A DNA stretch of 64,000 nucleotides, from positions 62,001-126,000 of the forward strand of contig JBKBSF010000007.1 of assembly GCA_046291875.1 (NCBI GenBank), given 5' to 3'. This document shows, piece after piece, positions 42,000 to 52,500 of the stretch. A program made the translations under genes and the position numbers. Source of the stretch: SKVR01 sp046291875 (GTDB lineage Bacteria; Bacteroidota; Bacteroidia; Bacteroidales; UBA7960). The first letter of the stretch is position 1, and every line of letters starts with the position of its first letter. The notes under the pieces are model-generated. The model did not search any database and was not told the origin of the DNA. It worked only from the letters and a program-made list of their open reading frames with translations.

Positions 42000-44576
42000 T
42001 TAGTTTTTTCCACCAACAAGAATAGTTCTTGCATCGGCCCTGCCCTGGCTGCGTATCGTTAACACATAGCTGCCTGCAGGCAGATGAGACACATCCAGGG
42101 TGAAGTCAAACCCTCGACCTGCACCTCTAAATAATTTACGACCCTGCACGTCGAACAGCATTACCTCCTCTATCTCTAACTCGGAGCTGATGGTCAGCTG
42201 GTCGCGCACGGGATTGGGATACAGTTTCCAACGTGCCGGTTCTATGGGTTGATAGGCAACCGCGTTGGCATTGTCAATATGCAGAGAAACCTGAGCAGGT
42301 GCAGAAAGACTGTAACCATCGAAAATGACATAAGAGAAGGAATCAATTCCGTTGAAAACTGATGTAGGTGTATAAGAAAAAGATCCGTCGAACAGCAGGT
42401 CTACGCGCCCATAGGCGGCCTGGCTGTATAAAAGAGTTTGCATAAAATTTCCGTCCATGTCAAAATCATTATCCAGAACATTGAACACATGCTCCTCCAG
42501 AACCGGATCATGACCTATACGTATGGAAAAACTGTCGCAAACTGCTATGGCCGGGTTGTTGAACTCATGAAGCCGGTCTTTCATTGCCCAGTAAGAGCCT
42601 TTTATCACTTCTTCCGCATCCAGCGCGGTATTCCAGTTTTCCCACAAAAAGCGCCCGGAAGGTGTATACTCTTTTCCACGGTAAAATACCGAAACGGATA
42701 TTCCATCAGAAATGGTATCCTCGGGCCAGGGTGTTGCTCGATCATCATGAAATACAACATACTCGCTGGGATCTACAAAATGCAATAAAGACCAGGGCAG
42801 TCTGATATGGATCCGGTCGGTATAAAGTGTTACGGCATCTTTGGAGTTGGCAGGCAAAAATCCATAGTTTACTTTCATATTTCCGATGTATTGCACATCC
42901 TGATGAAAATCGTTGTTTCGCCATCTTACAATAAACCAGGGGTCTCCATCAGTAGCAACAGAGCGGTATTGTTGCTGAGGCGATGAAACACCATGATAAA
43001 TGCCATACAGATCGTAGGCTTGCGTAACATATAACTTGGCAGAATGATTGGTGATATGTAAGGCAAACTCTGCACGATTGGACACGGTATCTCCGGTTGG
43101 CAGGATCGACTCGCCCAGGCTGGCAGCATAAGTATCCAGTGATATCCACATTTCGTCGGGATGGCTCATGGGCTCAGACAGATGAAGGGTAAGATGGAAA
43201 AAATCATAATCGGCTGCAGCTTCCATACGTTGTATACGGCAGGTATCACAAAACTCCTCCCAGGTGGAAAGCTGGAGTGGGCGCTGAAAACTGATCAAGC
43301 CGAAATTCTGCTCAGCGGCAGTTATATTATGCCACAAAATCCGCCGGTCCATCAGGTAATCGATATGATCGGTTATCCAGGTGCGTTTAAACCATTCATC
43401 CATCCAGGCAAACACTGCACCTCCCCCACAGCCTGCTGCCTCAATGGTTTTGAGCAGCCTGATGTTGACCTCTCCCTGCTCATACTCGTCAAACCCACCA
43501 TGGTGCATACCACTTGTACTATAATGTGCAATACCCCAGGAAGAGGGCACCCCAAATTCTGCAATGATGAGAGGGAAGCGATTGTAGTAGGCCTTCATTG
43601 CGGTGAGATACCCCAGATAGCTATTGGGTCCGTATTGATCTGCATAACCCTGGTAATTAGGATCGTAGCTAATGTAATCAGGATAGTAGGGATAGGCATG
43701 GTAACTGGCGAAATAGCCTGCCGGAGCATTGAGAAACCTGATACGGCTAAGATCTATACTGGTAGTATCCTCCCATGGGTTCCACTCCTCGGGATGATGA
43801 AGAGGATCCTGCGTTGGCCAGCTAGAAAAGCTGACAGGGCGCATGGTTTGATAATGCTGGTATTCATATCCTACCAAATGGTCCAGACGGGCTGTAACCC
43901 ATGTTTCGGTTGGGAGCACGCTATCAATGGCAAAATGGGCTCCTTCGAAAAAAGTGTCCTGAGGATAGAGTTCATTGGTGTACAATACCTCTCCCGGGTG
44001 TACTTCTCTGCCAATGATATATCCTATATTCCAACGGGAAACATCCGTTTGATACACCCCCCAGGCTTTGCCCTGTCGTTGGGGTATAACACGATTGCCA
44101 TGTACACAATCAACATTCTCTTCTATTTCCTGGGTAAATGGCCCCGTAAGGAAGTATAGATCATGATCATACCCTTCAAGCTCTTCCTCCAGCCACACTC
44201 CCTGAAAAAAGAACAGCGGGTTGTGCGCATTGGCCAGGTTGAATGAATCGAGTACTTCATAAAAGTGAGGAAAATGCAGAGTATACAAGCGTATGGAGTT
44301 GAAACCCGCATCTTTGATCATCTGAAACCATTGGGCGTATTGCTCTTTTGAAACTTCAAGCTCGCCCGGAAACTTACCCGGCACTGCAACGCCCATATTC
44401 ATTGATTTCACAAAAAAGGGCAGGTACTCGCTTCCATTCCAGATGGTAAGATGAACACTGTCTGTACTGAAGGGCAACCAGTGCGATTGCAAACAATTGC
44501 CGGTTTGGCGGGCAATACTATTCTGAGAGGCGAGTATCATTACCGCCAGAAGAAATAAGCGCAGAGATTTTTGCAT
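42000..44576 (-). CDS. Secreted glycosidase-like protein with T9SS sorting domain
   Basis: 858 residues. Sec signal peptide (1-about 22). Residues about 50-420 look like a TIM-barrel of the clan GH-A kind: KDAGFNSIRLYTLHFPHFYEVLD, Glu191 in YIIGREVHPGE and Glu340 in LIIAEFGVPSSWG would be the acid/base and nucleophile positions, with a late WMDEW. A beta-sandwich region follows, then a cadherin/VCBS-like Ig unit (VFNVLDNDFDMDGN, SVFNGIDSFSYVIFDGYS). The last 76 residues, from WKLYPNPVRDQ, form a type A T9SS domain ending in a basic tail, so it is probably exported to the cell surface. Substrate and family number cannot be given from inspection. Confidence 0.78.
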   Translation of the reverse strand: MQKSLRLFLLAVMILASQNSIARQTGNCLQSHWLPFSTDSVHLTIWNGSEYLPFFVKSMNMGVAVPGKFPGELEVSKEQYAQWFQMIKDAGFNSIRLYTLHFPHFYEVLDSFNLANAHNPLFFFQGVWLEEELEGYDHDLYFLTGPFTQEIEENVDCVHGNRVIPQRQGKAWGVYQTDVSRWNIGYIIGREVHPGEVLYTNELYPQDTFFEGAHFAIDSVLPTETWVTARLDHLVGYEYQHYQTMRPVSFSSWPTQDPLHHPEEWNPWEDTTSIDLSRIRFLNAPAGYFASYHAYPYYPDYISYDPNYQGYADQYGPNSYLGYLTAMKAYYNRFPLIIAEFGVPSSWGIAHYSTSGMHHGGFDEYEQGEVNIRLLKTIEAAGCGGGAVFAWMDEWFKRTWITDHIDYLMDRRILWHNITAAEQNFGLISFQRPLQLSTWEEFCDTCRIQRMEAAADYDFFHLTLHLSEPMSHPDEMWISLDTYAASLGESILPTGDTVSNRAEFALHITNHSAKLYVTQAYDLYGIYHGVSSPQQQYRSVATDGDPWFIVRWRNNDFHQDVQYIGNMKVNYGFLPANSKDAVTLYTDRIHIRLPWSLLHFVDPSEYVVFHDDRATPWPEDTISDGISVSVFYRGKEYTPSGRFLWENWNTALDAEEVIKGSYWAMKDRLHEFNNPAIAVCDSFSIRIGHDPVLEEHVFNVLDNDFDMDGNFMQTLLYSQAAYGRVDLLFDGSFSYTPTSVFNGIDSFSYVIFDGYSLSAPAQVSLHIDNANAVAYQPIEPARWKLYPNPVRDQLTISSELEIEEVMLFDVQGRKLFRGAGRGFDFTLDVSHLPAGSYVLTIRSQGRADARTILVGGKN

Positions 44577-44603
44577 AGTCGGTTGTAGTAGTTTAATGGG
44601 TAG

Positions 44604-45350
44604 TTATCCTCTCTTGAGGATTTCTTTCACCAGTTGCTGATAATCAAAAGCTCCATTGCTGGTTTCCTGGTAGGTAAAAATATCGCAACCGGCGTTGGGA
44701 GCTTCTGCCAGGGCTACATTGTTTCGGATACGGGTTTTAAAGACTTTGTCGGAAAAGTGCGACTCCAGAGTGTCCATTACATACCTGTTAAGCACTTTTC
44801 TGCGATCGAATTGTGTTATAAAAATGCCACTGATCTTAAGATTGGGGTTGAGGCGTTTCTGAATTTTTTCCACTAGTCCCAGCAGTTTACCGATCCCCTG
44901 CAATGCCAGGTATTGAGCCTGCATAGGGATGAATATCTCGTCGGAAGCAGTAAAAGCATTGATGGTAAGCAATCCCAAAGAAGGAGGGCAATCAATGAGA
45001 ATATAATCGAAATTGGGTTTTACCGGCTCAATAAGTTCACGAAGTATAAATTCGCGACCCGCTTCGGCAGAAAGTTCAAGCTCGGCACCTCCCAATTCAC
45101 CAATGGCCGGTACCAGGAAAAGATTTTTCTGAATGCGCAATGGGTCCAGAGGGGTCAACCCTTTCAATGCAGAATACAGGTTGGGATTATGCTCATTGAT
45201 ACCCAAACTCTGACTCAGATTGGCCTGAGGGTCCGTATCAATAAGCAAAACTTTTTTCCCCTTGCGGGCCAGTCCTGCTCCGATATTGATGGCTGAAGTG
45301 GTTTTCCCTACCCCTCCTTTATGATTACTGATGGCGATCACTTTTCCCAT
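44604..45350 (-). CDS. ParA/Soj-family ATPase
   Basis: 248 residues from the ATG at 45350, which places MGKVIAISNHKGGVGKTT at the start; a longer in-frame start adds a basic tail. The deviant Walker A motif is KGGVGKTT, Walker A' LIDTDPQANLSQS, and Walker B DYILIDCPPSLG. ParA-type proteins pattern chromosomes, plasmids or protein cargos on the nucleoid. No parB gene follows; instead the T9SS glycosidase gene starts 27 nt downstream. Chromosomal Soj elsewhere separated from Spo0J is possible. Confidence 0.9.
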   Translation of the reverse strand: MGKVIAISNHKGGVGKTTSAINIGAGLARKGKKVLLIDTDPQANLSQSLGINEHNPNLYSALKGLTPLDPLRIQKNLFLVPAIGELGGAELELSAEAGREFILRELIEPVKPNFDYILIDCPPSLGLLTINAFTASDEIFIPMQAQYLALQGIGKLLGLVEKIQKRLNPNLKISGIFITQFDRRKVLNRYVMDTLESHFSDKVFKTRIRNNVALAEAPNAGCDIFTYQETSNGAFDYQQLVKEILKRG

Positions 45351-45480
45351 AACGGCTTGTTTTAGAAAAATCTGCATTCGGTGATGCAATAATAAGAGTT
45401 TTTTCTCAATATGTTTGGCGTTTTTTACCCCGGCTTATATAATTGTTGCAAGACTGGTAAGTATTCTTTGCGCGAAGTTG

Positions 45481-45488
45481 TATATTTG
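45481..45488 (+). promoter_or_regulatory. -7 element of the PNPOx-fold gene
   Basis: TATATTTG fits TAnnTTTG, 31 nt before the ATG at 45519. The -33 region is weak. Confidence 0.45.
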
Positions 45489-45518
45489 TGATACAGTTTC
45501 AGGCAAAAAAAAACACCT

Positions 45519-45980
45519 ATGGGAAATACACTTTTTACTGATGTAGCCAATGCTCAAACCATTATTGAGAAATGCGATGTTTGCTATCTTGCCATGGTAG
45601 ACCAGGAAAACAAACCCTATGTTCTGCCCTTTAACTTTGGCTTTGAAGAAGGAACCGTTTACCTGCATTCTGGTCCGGTGGGCAAGAAGATCGACATCCT
45701 CAAAAACAACCCCAATGTTTGCGTCAGTTTCAGCACCGATCATCAGTTGTTTAACCGCCACGAGCAGGTGGCCTGCAGCTACGGTATGCGCTACAAAAGC
45801 GTATTGGTAAAAGGGGAAGTCGTTTTTATTGAAGACTACGAAGAGAAAGTACGGGCGCTAAACATAATCATGCGCAAGTATGCCGGGCGGGAATTTACCT
45901 ACAATGCTCCTGCCGTGAACAATGTGGCGGTTTACAAGGTAGTTGCCGGTAGCTTTGAAACAAAATATTCAGGATACTGA
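45519..45980 (+). CDS. Pyridoxamine 5'-phosphate oxidase-fold flavoprotein (NimA-like family)
   Basis: 153 residues with the split-barrel FMN-binding layout: CDVCYLAMVDQENKPYVLPFNFGFEEGTVYLH, then GKKIDILKNNPNVCVSF and the later KSVLVKGEVVFIED. This wording fits the group that contains 5-nitroimidazole reductases (Nim) and related unknown flavoproteins. It probably binds FMN or haem-like cofactors in the cytoplasm. Single gene, with its own promoter. Drug resistance should not be assumed. Confidence 0.85.
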   Translation: MGNTLFTDVANAQTIIEKCDVCYLAMVDQENKPYVLPFNFGFEEGTVYLHSGPVGKKIDILKNNPNVCVSFSTDHQLFNRHEQVACSYGMRYKSVLVKGEVVFIEDYEEKVRALNIIMRKYAGREFTYNAPAVNNVAVYKVVAGSFETKYSGY

Positions 45981-45997
45981 ACCATCAGAGGGAAGTC

Positions 45998-46600
45998 TTA
46001 GCTTGAGCTGAGCAGCTCTGTGGTCTTGTCTGCAGCAAAATAGCGCGCCATAAGAAACTTCCAGATTCGTATCACCACCCAGGCGGCAAATACCCCTACA
46101 ACAAACCCACCCAGTATATCTCCCGGATAATGCACTCCCAGATAAATGCGGCTGTATGATTTGAGAAAAACAAATACAATCATCATCGGGAGTATATATT
46201 GAAAATGGCGACGAAGTAAAAAAACCAGAAAAATTGCCAGCGCCATAGAGTTGGATGCATGAGAGGACACGAACCCAAATCGTCCGCCCCTGTATCCTTT
46301 TACTGTATGCACCCAGCCCTCAAGAGCAGGGTCGCGGGAGGGGCGAAACCGCTGCAAGGAAGACTTAAGGAAAGAGGAAATCTGGTCTGAAATAGTGATC
46401 ATCACCACAATCATCAGGAGCAGCACAAGGAGTTTTTTCCAGCCATAGTACCGGTAGCAAAGCCCAAGCAATATCATATAAAAGGGGATCCAGACAAAAC
46501 GATCGCTGGCCCAGAACATAAACATGTCGAGCCAGGATGCATTTAAGCCGTTGAGAAAAAGGAACAATTCCCTGTCCAGTTGCATCAAAAAATCCAGCAT
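45998..46600 (-). CDS. PAP2-family membrane phosphatase
   Basis: 200 residues, about six TM helices. The three PAP2 motifs are in order: K-x6-RP (KSSLQRFRP), the SxxSH motif (FVSSHASNSM; glycine of PSGH replaced by Ser) and SR-x5-H-x3-D (SRIYLGVHYPGD). Members remove phosphate from phosphatidic acid, undecaprenyl diphosphate or lipid A. Active-site residues lie on the periplasmic side. It is 29 nt downstream of obgE, perhaps co-transcribed. Confidence 0.9.
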   Translation of the reverse strand: MLDFLMQLDRELFLFLNGLNASWLDMFMFWASDRFVWIPFYMILLGLCYRYYGWKKLLVLLLMIVVMITISDQISSFLKSSLQRFRPSRDPALEGWVHTVKGYRGGRFGFVSSHASNSMALAIFLVFLLRRHFQYILPMMIVFVFLKSYSRIYLGVHYPGDILGGFVVGVFAAWVVIRIWKFLMARYFAADKTTELLSSS

Positions 46601-46629
46601 ACCTTCGATCTGTTGAGGTTCGGTTTTAC

Positions 46630-47616
46630 TTATTGATTAAGGGTTTTCCAGAGAAGATCTTTCAATTCCTTGATGCCCAGGCCAGTATGCGAAGATATCA
46701 TGGCATAAGGAATATCAGGCAGCTCTTTGGCAATGGCTTCACGGAGCTCTTCATCGGCCATATCGCATTTGGTTATGGCAAGTACTCTTTGTTTATCGAG
46801 CAACTCCGGGTTATACATTTGCAATTCATGCAACAGCACTTCGAATTCTTTTTTGATATCATCGCTGTCTACAGGTATCATAAAAAGCAATACCGAATTA
46901 CGTTCAATATGTCGTAGAAACCTGTGCCCCAACCCTCTTCCTTCGTGGGCTCCTTCAATGATACCGGGGATATCAGCCATTACAAATGACCTGTTATCGT
47001 AGTAGGGAACCATGCCCAGGTTGGGCACCAGGGTGGTAAAGGGATAATCTGCAATCTCAGGCTTTGCTGCCGACACAACCGACAACAGGGTCGATTTACC
47101 AGCATTGGGGAAACCCACCAGGCCCACATCGGCCAGCAATTTGAGTTCCATAATCACAGAGGCCTCTTCTTCATCCTCACCGGGTTGAGCATAACGGGGG
47201 GTTTGGTTGGTTGACGACTTGAAGTGAATATTTCCCAGTCCTCCTCTACCGCCCTTGAGCAGAATAACTTCTTCACCGTGTTCGGTAATTTCAGTCATAA
47301 TCTCTCCGGTTTCGGCATTGCGGGCGAGGGTTCCCAGAGGTACTTCAATGACAACATCTTTGCCTTTGGCACCAGTTTTACCCTGCCCTTTGCCCCCTTC
47401 GCCCGATTCTGCAGCTACATGTCGGGTATAGCGCAAATGCAGGAGTGTCCACAAGTGGCTGTTTCCTCTCAGGATAACATGCCCACCATCGCCGCCATCA
47501 CCGCCGTCGGGTCCTCCTTTGGGCACGTATTTCGCTCTTAAAAAATGGACTGACCCGGCTCCTCCTTTTCCAGATTTGCAATGGATCTTAATGTAATCAA
47601 CAAAATTTGTAGCCAT
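46630..47616 (-). CDS. obgE: Obg GTPase (ObgE/CgtA)
   Basis: 328 residues. The N-terminal Obg fold (1-about 158) is glycine-rich (SGKGGAGSVHFLRAKY, GGPDGGDGGDGG). The G domain has GFPNAGKSTLLS, the switch DYPFTTLVPNLG, DIPGIIEGA and TKCD. There is no C-terminal OCT extension, as usual in Bacteroidota. Obg binds the 50S subunit and links ribosome assembly to (p)ppGpp. It follows adk by 24 nt. Confidence 0.97.
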   Translation of the reverse strand: MATNFVDYIKIHCKSGKGGAGSVHFLRAKYVPKGGPDGGDGGDGGHVILRGNSHLWTLLHLRYTRHVAAESGEGGKGQGKTGAKGKDVVIEVPLGTLARNAETGEIMTEITEHGEEVILLKGGRGGLGNIHFKSSTNQTPRYAQPGEDEEEASVIMELKLLADVGLVGFPNAGKSTLLSVVSAAKPEIADYPFTTLVPNLGMVPYYDNRSFVMADIPGIIEGAHEGRGLGHRFLRHIERNSVLLFMIPVDSDDIKKEFEVLLHELQMYNPELLDKQRVLAITKCDMADEELREAIAKELPDIPYAMISSHTGLGIKELKDLLWKTLNQ

Positions 47617-47640
47617 AGTCTGTTTTTCGCCTCCGTGGAT

Positions 47641-48243
47641 TTAGATCACCTCCGGAATTATCTCATCTTTTTCTATATAAAAATCAATTGCCCTTGCAAT
47701 TTTGGCAGAAACCTCATCCACGGGTGCCATACCGCTTACCTGCAAAATCTTCCGCTGCCTGATATAATACTCTCTCAGCGGCTTCGTTTCTTCTTCATAT
47801 ACGGCCATCCGCCGGTCAATAACCTCTCTGCAATCGTCCATACGACCCGAATCTTCAGATCGTCCCACCAACCGCGCCATCAATTCATCCTTATCCACCA
47901 GCATAAAAATGGCCAGGTTAAGAGGAATACACTTTTTATTAAGCAAACGGTCGAGCATTTGCGCCTGGAAAAGCGTTCTGGGAAATCCATCAAATATAAT
48001 TCCGGGGGTATTGATAAAACGGCTGGCTGCTTTGTACAAGCGTTTGAGCACAATATTGTCGGGGATCAGCAACCCCTTGTTCATCACATCCCTTACTTTG
48101 TCGCCCAACAGGGTATTGCTGCGGATCTCATTTCTGAAGATCTCTCCTGAAGACAAATGAACCAGGCCGTAGCGACGAGCAATACGGAGCGATTGTGTTC
48201 CCTTTCCACATCCGGGAGGTCCAAAAATCACAAGGTTCAACAT
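47641..48243 (-). CDS. adk: Adenylate kinase (short-LID form)
   Basis: 200 residues. P-loop GPPGCGKGTQ, AMP-binding SSGEIFRNEIR and FDGFPRT, LID region LVGRSEDSGRMDDCREVIDRR. The LID is a short loop with no zinc cysteines. The enzyme interconverts ATP+AMP and 2 ADP. It lies between hpt and obgE with gaps of 33 and 24 nt, the arrangement found in many Bacteroidota. Confidence 0.96.
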   Translation of the reverse strand: MLNLVIFGPPGCGKGTQSLRIARRYGLVHLSSGEIFRNEIRSNTLLGDKVRDVMNKGLLIPDNIVLKRLYKAASRFINTPGIIFDGFPRTLFQAQMLDRLLNKKCIPLNLAIFMLVDKDELMARLVGRSEDSGRMDDCREVIDRRMAVYEEETKPLREYYIRQRKILQVSGMAPVDEVSAKIARAIDFYIEKDEIIPEVI

Positions 48244-48276
48244 GTTTTCGCATATTATGCAGCATCATCGGGTCTC

Positions 48277-48834
48277 CTATTCCACAATCTTATAGATATC
48301 AGCCAAATTCCTGCCAAATCCATCATAATCAAGCCCATAGCCAACGATAAAATCTTTCGGGATTTCCATTCCGATATAATCGGGCCTGATTTCTGTCTTT
48401 ACAGCTTCAGGTTTGAATAGCAGAGTGGCGACTTTCAAATGCCGTGGATTATATTTTTTCAGATCTTCCAACAAATGCGTTACAGTAATACCACTATCAA
48501 TAATATCCTCAAGGATTACCACACTTCTGTCAGTAATATCGTCTGAAAGCCCAATCAGGGTCTTTACCTCCTGGGTGGTTTGGGTACCATGATACGATGA
48601 AAGCCTTATAAAACTGATCTCACAAATGCCATCGTAGGCCTTCATAAGGTCAGCAGCAAAGATAAAAGAGCCATTGAGTACTACCAGAAACAAAGGCACC
48701 TCATCCTTAAAATCAGCATAAACCGCATCCGAAACCTTGGCAACAGCACGCTGAATTTCCTCAGCATCAATGTATTTTGTAAAGTACCTGTCCTTTACCA
48801 GGATTTTATCTTTTCCCTGAGATGTGTATACCAT
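48277..48834 (-). CDS. hpt: Hypoxanthine phosphoribosyltransferase
   Basis: 185 residues. The PRPP-binding motif is VVILEDIIDSGITVTHLL, with the earlier SSYHGT flexible loop and VPLFLVVLNGSFIFAADL. It salvages hypoxanthine and guanine to IMP and GMP. First gene of the hpt-adk-obgE unit; its 227-nt divergent upstream region faces the phosphoesterase gene. Confidence 0.95.
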   Translation of the reverse strand: MVYTSQGKDKILVKDRYFTKYIDAEEIQRAVAKVSDAVYADFKDEVPLFLVVLNGSFIFAADLMKAYDGICEISFIRLSSYHGTQTTQEVKTLIGLSDDITDRSVVILEDIIDSGITVTHLLEDLKKYNPRHLKVATLLFKPEAVKTEIRPDYIGMEIPKDFIVGYGLDYDGFGRNLADIYKIVE

Positions 48835-49061
48835 AACTGTGTTTTTCCAAAATGCTAAATTACAAAATTATGCATAGTACAGGGCTTTGGAGAATCCATT
48901 TCATGAAAAATATTAACATGTTGTGAAAAAGCCTTCCCCGAAAAGTTGAAAAAAGTTTAGGTTTGCAAGTTAAAACTTAATCACTTTTCAGAACTTCTCA
49001 GGAAACTTCTAAGATACCTGCCTGCTGGTTTTCTGACTTTCAACAAATAAATATGTAAGGT

Positions 49062-49559
49062 GTGAAAAAAATCGGATTGCTTTCAGATACCCACGGATTT
49101 GTTCATCCTGACCTTGAGCGTGTTTTTGCTGGTTGCGATGAGATCTGGCATGCGGGCGATTTCGGAAGCTATGAAACAGTGGAGCAACTCAGAAAAATAA
49201 AGCCTTTGCGTGGTGTATACGGAAACATTGACGGCACTGAAATAAGGCATGAATTTTCTGAATTCCTGAGGTTTACATGTGAGGAAGTAAATGTACTGAT
49301 CACCCACATTGGCGGATACCCCGGCAACTATGCTCCGGCGGTTCGCCAGATTATGCAGACACATCCTCCCCGCCTGTTCATCAGCGGCCACTCCCATATC
49401 CTGAAAGTGATGTTCGACAAAAAACACAACTGCCTGCATATGAACCCGGGGGCTGCAGGCAGAAGTGGTTTTCATAAAGTGATAAGCATGTTGCGTTTCG
49501 TTATCGATGGCAGCAACATCAAAGACCTTGAGGTGATTGAGTTCGAAAGAAACCGCTGA
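49062..49559 (+). CDS. YfcE/MJ0936-type metallophosphoesterase
   Basis: 165 residues from a GTG start (KKIGLLSDTHG); the nearer ATG at 49052 runs straight into a stop. Metal-binding motifs: SDTHG, HAGDFGSYE, GNIDG, ITHIGG and SGHSHILK. These enzymes hydrolyse phosphodiesters with a dinuclear metal centre; the natural substrate is unknown. Its stop codon is directly adjacent to the convergent tricorn gene's stop (no base between). Confidence 0.92.
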   Translation: MKKIGLLSDTHGFVHPDLERVFAGCDEIWHAGDFGSYETVEQLRKIKPLRGVYGNIDGTEIRHEFSEFLRFTCEEVNVLITHIGGYPGNYAPAVRQIMQTHPPRLFISGHSHILKVMFDKKHNCLHMNPGAAGRSGFHKVISMLRFVIDGSNIKDLEVIEFERNR

Positions 49560-52500
49560 TTACAGCTGCTTCAGCAACTCCTCAATGGCACGGTCGAGTT
49601 GAGGCCGGCGCCCATGCAAACGGTCGTGGAAGGTTTCGGGCACCACGATATCGGGTGCCACCCCTGTAAGTTCCAGGTTACGACCATCCAGTGCATAGCA
49701 ACCCCAGCTGGGCAAGCGGCAGAATGAACCATCCACAAAAGATTTACCCGAGGTAAAAATTATCCATCGGTAGGTTTCAATGCCGATAATCGGTCCCAGT
49801 TCCAGCTGACGGAAGCCTTCGGCAGTCATCTCTGCATCGCTCAGGCTGCGTTCGTTGATGGTAAGCACCATGGGTTTTGCCGAAGGGGCAAAGTTGGGCT
49901 GGGGTGCCAGGCTGCCGCCCCGGTATTTCCAGGCAAGGTAAGGGCGCTGAGAAAGGAACTGCAGCACATCATCGTGCACATTGCCGCCCCGGTTGAAACG
50001 AATATCGAATAACAAAGCCTCTTTGCGCTCGGCATATGTGGTCATATCAATCAGGAATTGCTCCAGGGCACCGGCCGACATGTTTTTCATGTACACATAG
50101 GCAATGCGCCCCTGCGATTGCTCCTCCACATACCGGCGGTTGTCGCGTATCCATTCGTCGTAGAGCAGGTTGCTGATCTGAGCCGGGGTATGGGTATGGG
50201 TTACCACGCGAAACTCGCGTCCGTTTCTTGCAAAGGTCATTTCCAGCTCTGCCGGACGACTGGCAAAATAAAAGAGGCGATCGCGGTTTTCAGAAGCTTC
50301 TGCCTTTTGGCCGTTTACCGCAACCAGGATATCTCCGGCTTGCACCAGGGCCTGGGTCAGGTCAAGGTGAGAACCTGTAATAATGCGTTCTACCCGCCAC
50401 GGATCAGTTGTACTGAATACAATGCCTGTTTCGGCCGTTTCTCCTTTAAAGAATGGCTCTTCCTCTTTGCCGGTGCCAGAGAATCCAAGGTGCGAGGCAT
50501 TTAGCTCGCCCAGCATATCATTCAGCAACAAACGGAGGTTGTCGCGAGAAGTGAGGTAGGGTAAAAACTGCTCGTAGTACCGGCGCGTTTCCAGCCAGTC
50601 AATACCATGAAAATCGTCATCGTAGAAATTTTCTTCCAGGGTGGTCCAGGTTTCATGAAAAACCTGTGAGAACTCCCGATCCAGTCGCCGGCTGAAGTTG
50701 AAATTCATATCAATGGCTTCCATCTTGCTGGCCGAAACATCCAGTTTATGGATATTGCCCGAGGCAAGTACCCAGAAATTATTCTTTACGTTGACCACCA
50801 AAGGGCTTGCACCCGCAGCAGGCCCTTGTATGCGAACCGGTTCGGGTTGTTCAAACGGTTTAATTTCCATTTTCCACAATGCATTCTCCCCCTTGTTGCG
50901 ATCGGATACAAAGAGCATGAGCTGATGATCTTTATGCGGATAAACCTGCGGGGCCCATTGCGCTCCGCCACGAACGGGAACTCTCTCCCAGCGTTCTTCC
51001 AGGCGAAGCGAGTCAATCACTACATGCACTTTTTTGGTGGTATCCCTGCCACTATCCGCAAACATTTCATCAAACCGGTTGATTCGCAGAGGCCTGGATT
51101 CGCGCAGCAGCGCAATGCGGTAAATACTGGTTTGCACGTTGGAGCGGGGATAATTGGGGGTGGTTCTGTCGGAGGCGAAATAGATGTGTTTTCCGCAAGG
51201 CGACCACCAGGGCTGGCGCTGGGTTGTGCCTGAGCGGGTAATGTTCATGGTTTTGCCTGTGGCCAGTTCATGCACCAGAATATCCTGTTCAAAATTCCTG
51301 TAGGCGGTAAAAACAACAAAACGTCCATCGGGAGAGAAGCCCGGAGACGAATTCTGAAAGCCCCACAATTCATCTTCTGCAATAACTTTTGCAGAGAAGT
51401 TATTCAGGTCGACCAGCTTCACCTGGTTGCGTCCACTCAGGTAAACGGCCTTGTCCCGCTCGGGGCTCAGGGTCAGCTGACGGCTTGTTTGCTCCAGGGC
51501 TTCAATTTTCCGCTCTCTACCCCTTCCGTCTGCAGCCACGGTAAACAAACCTGCCCAGCCTTGGTGGGTTCGGGTATAAACCAGATTGCGGCTATCCTTC
51601 AGCCATTTCACCTCAATAACCCTTTCGGTAGGCTCTACGGGTATCTGCCGGATAAATTTACCATCGATATCGGCCACAAACAATTCTCCCCTCGAAACAA
51701 ATACGAGTTTTTTCTCATCGGGCGATACGTCGAACCAGGTGATAGTACCCTTCACCTGGAAGCTTTGCTCCATGGCCAGCGATGGAGCCTGAAAGAGACT
51801 GACTTCCAGTGCCCGTGCTTCACCCGCCGCCACATCGTACACCCACAGTGCGTAGTCTTTTTCAAAAGCCACGATACTGCCGCATGCACTTACCCTGGGG
51901 GTGCGGATGGATCGCTCGAAGCTTGTAAGCTGCACTTTTTCACCATCCTTAAGGGTGCTCAGGTTGTATTCGCCATTCCACTGGTCGGAAGCGAAAAAGA
52001 GATTTCCCTGCTGGTCGAAGCTGGGCCAGAGGTCCTGTCCTTCGAAGTCGGTGAGGTTTTCAAAAACATCGGTTTCGGGGTTGTAGGAGAGAATATCGGG
52101 TCGGTGTTCGCCACGGTAGCGCTTTCGTTCGGGGAAACGCAGACTTTCCCAGCTTTCGGTAAAAACAAATGCACCGGTGAGAGGGTGCTGCTGCACATGA
52201 TGTTCCACATTGAAATAGTGAAATGGAAACAAGGGCTCGGGAGTACCACCATCCAGGCTGATGCGGAAGGCTGAGCTCATGTTGTAGCGTTCGGAGTGAA
52301 AGTAAATATAGCGACTGTCCCACGACCAGCTGTCCACATTATCGGCAGCCTCGTGCCAGGTAAGCTGCCTGATTTGGCCGCCGCGGGCAGGCATAATGTA
52401 AACATTGGCATTACGGTCGCGGGTAGAGGTAAAGGCTATCCATTGTCCGTCGGGCGAAAAGCGGGGCAAGGATACCTTACCCTGCAGGGAGGTGAGGCGA

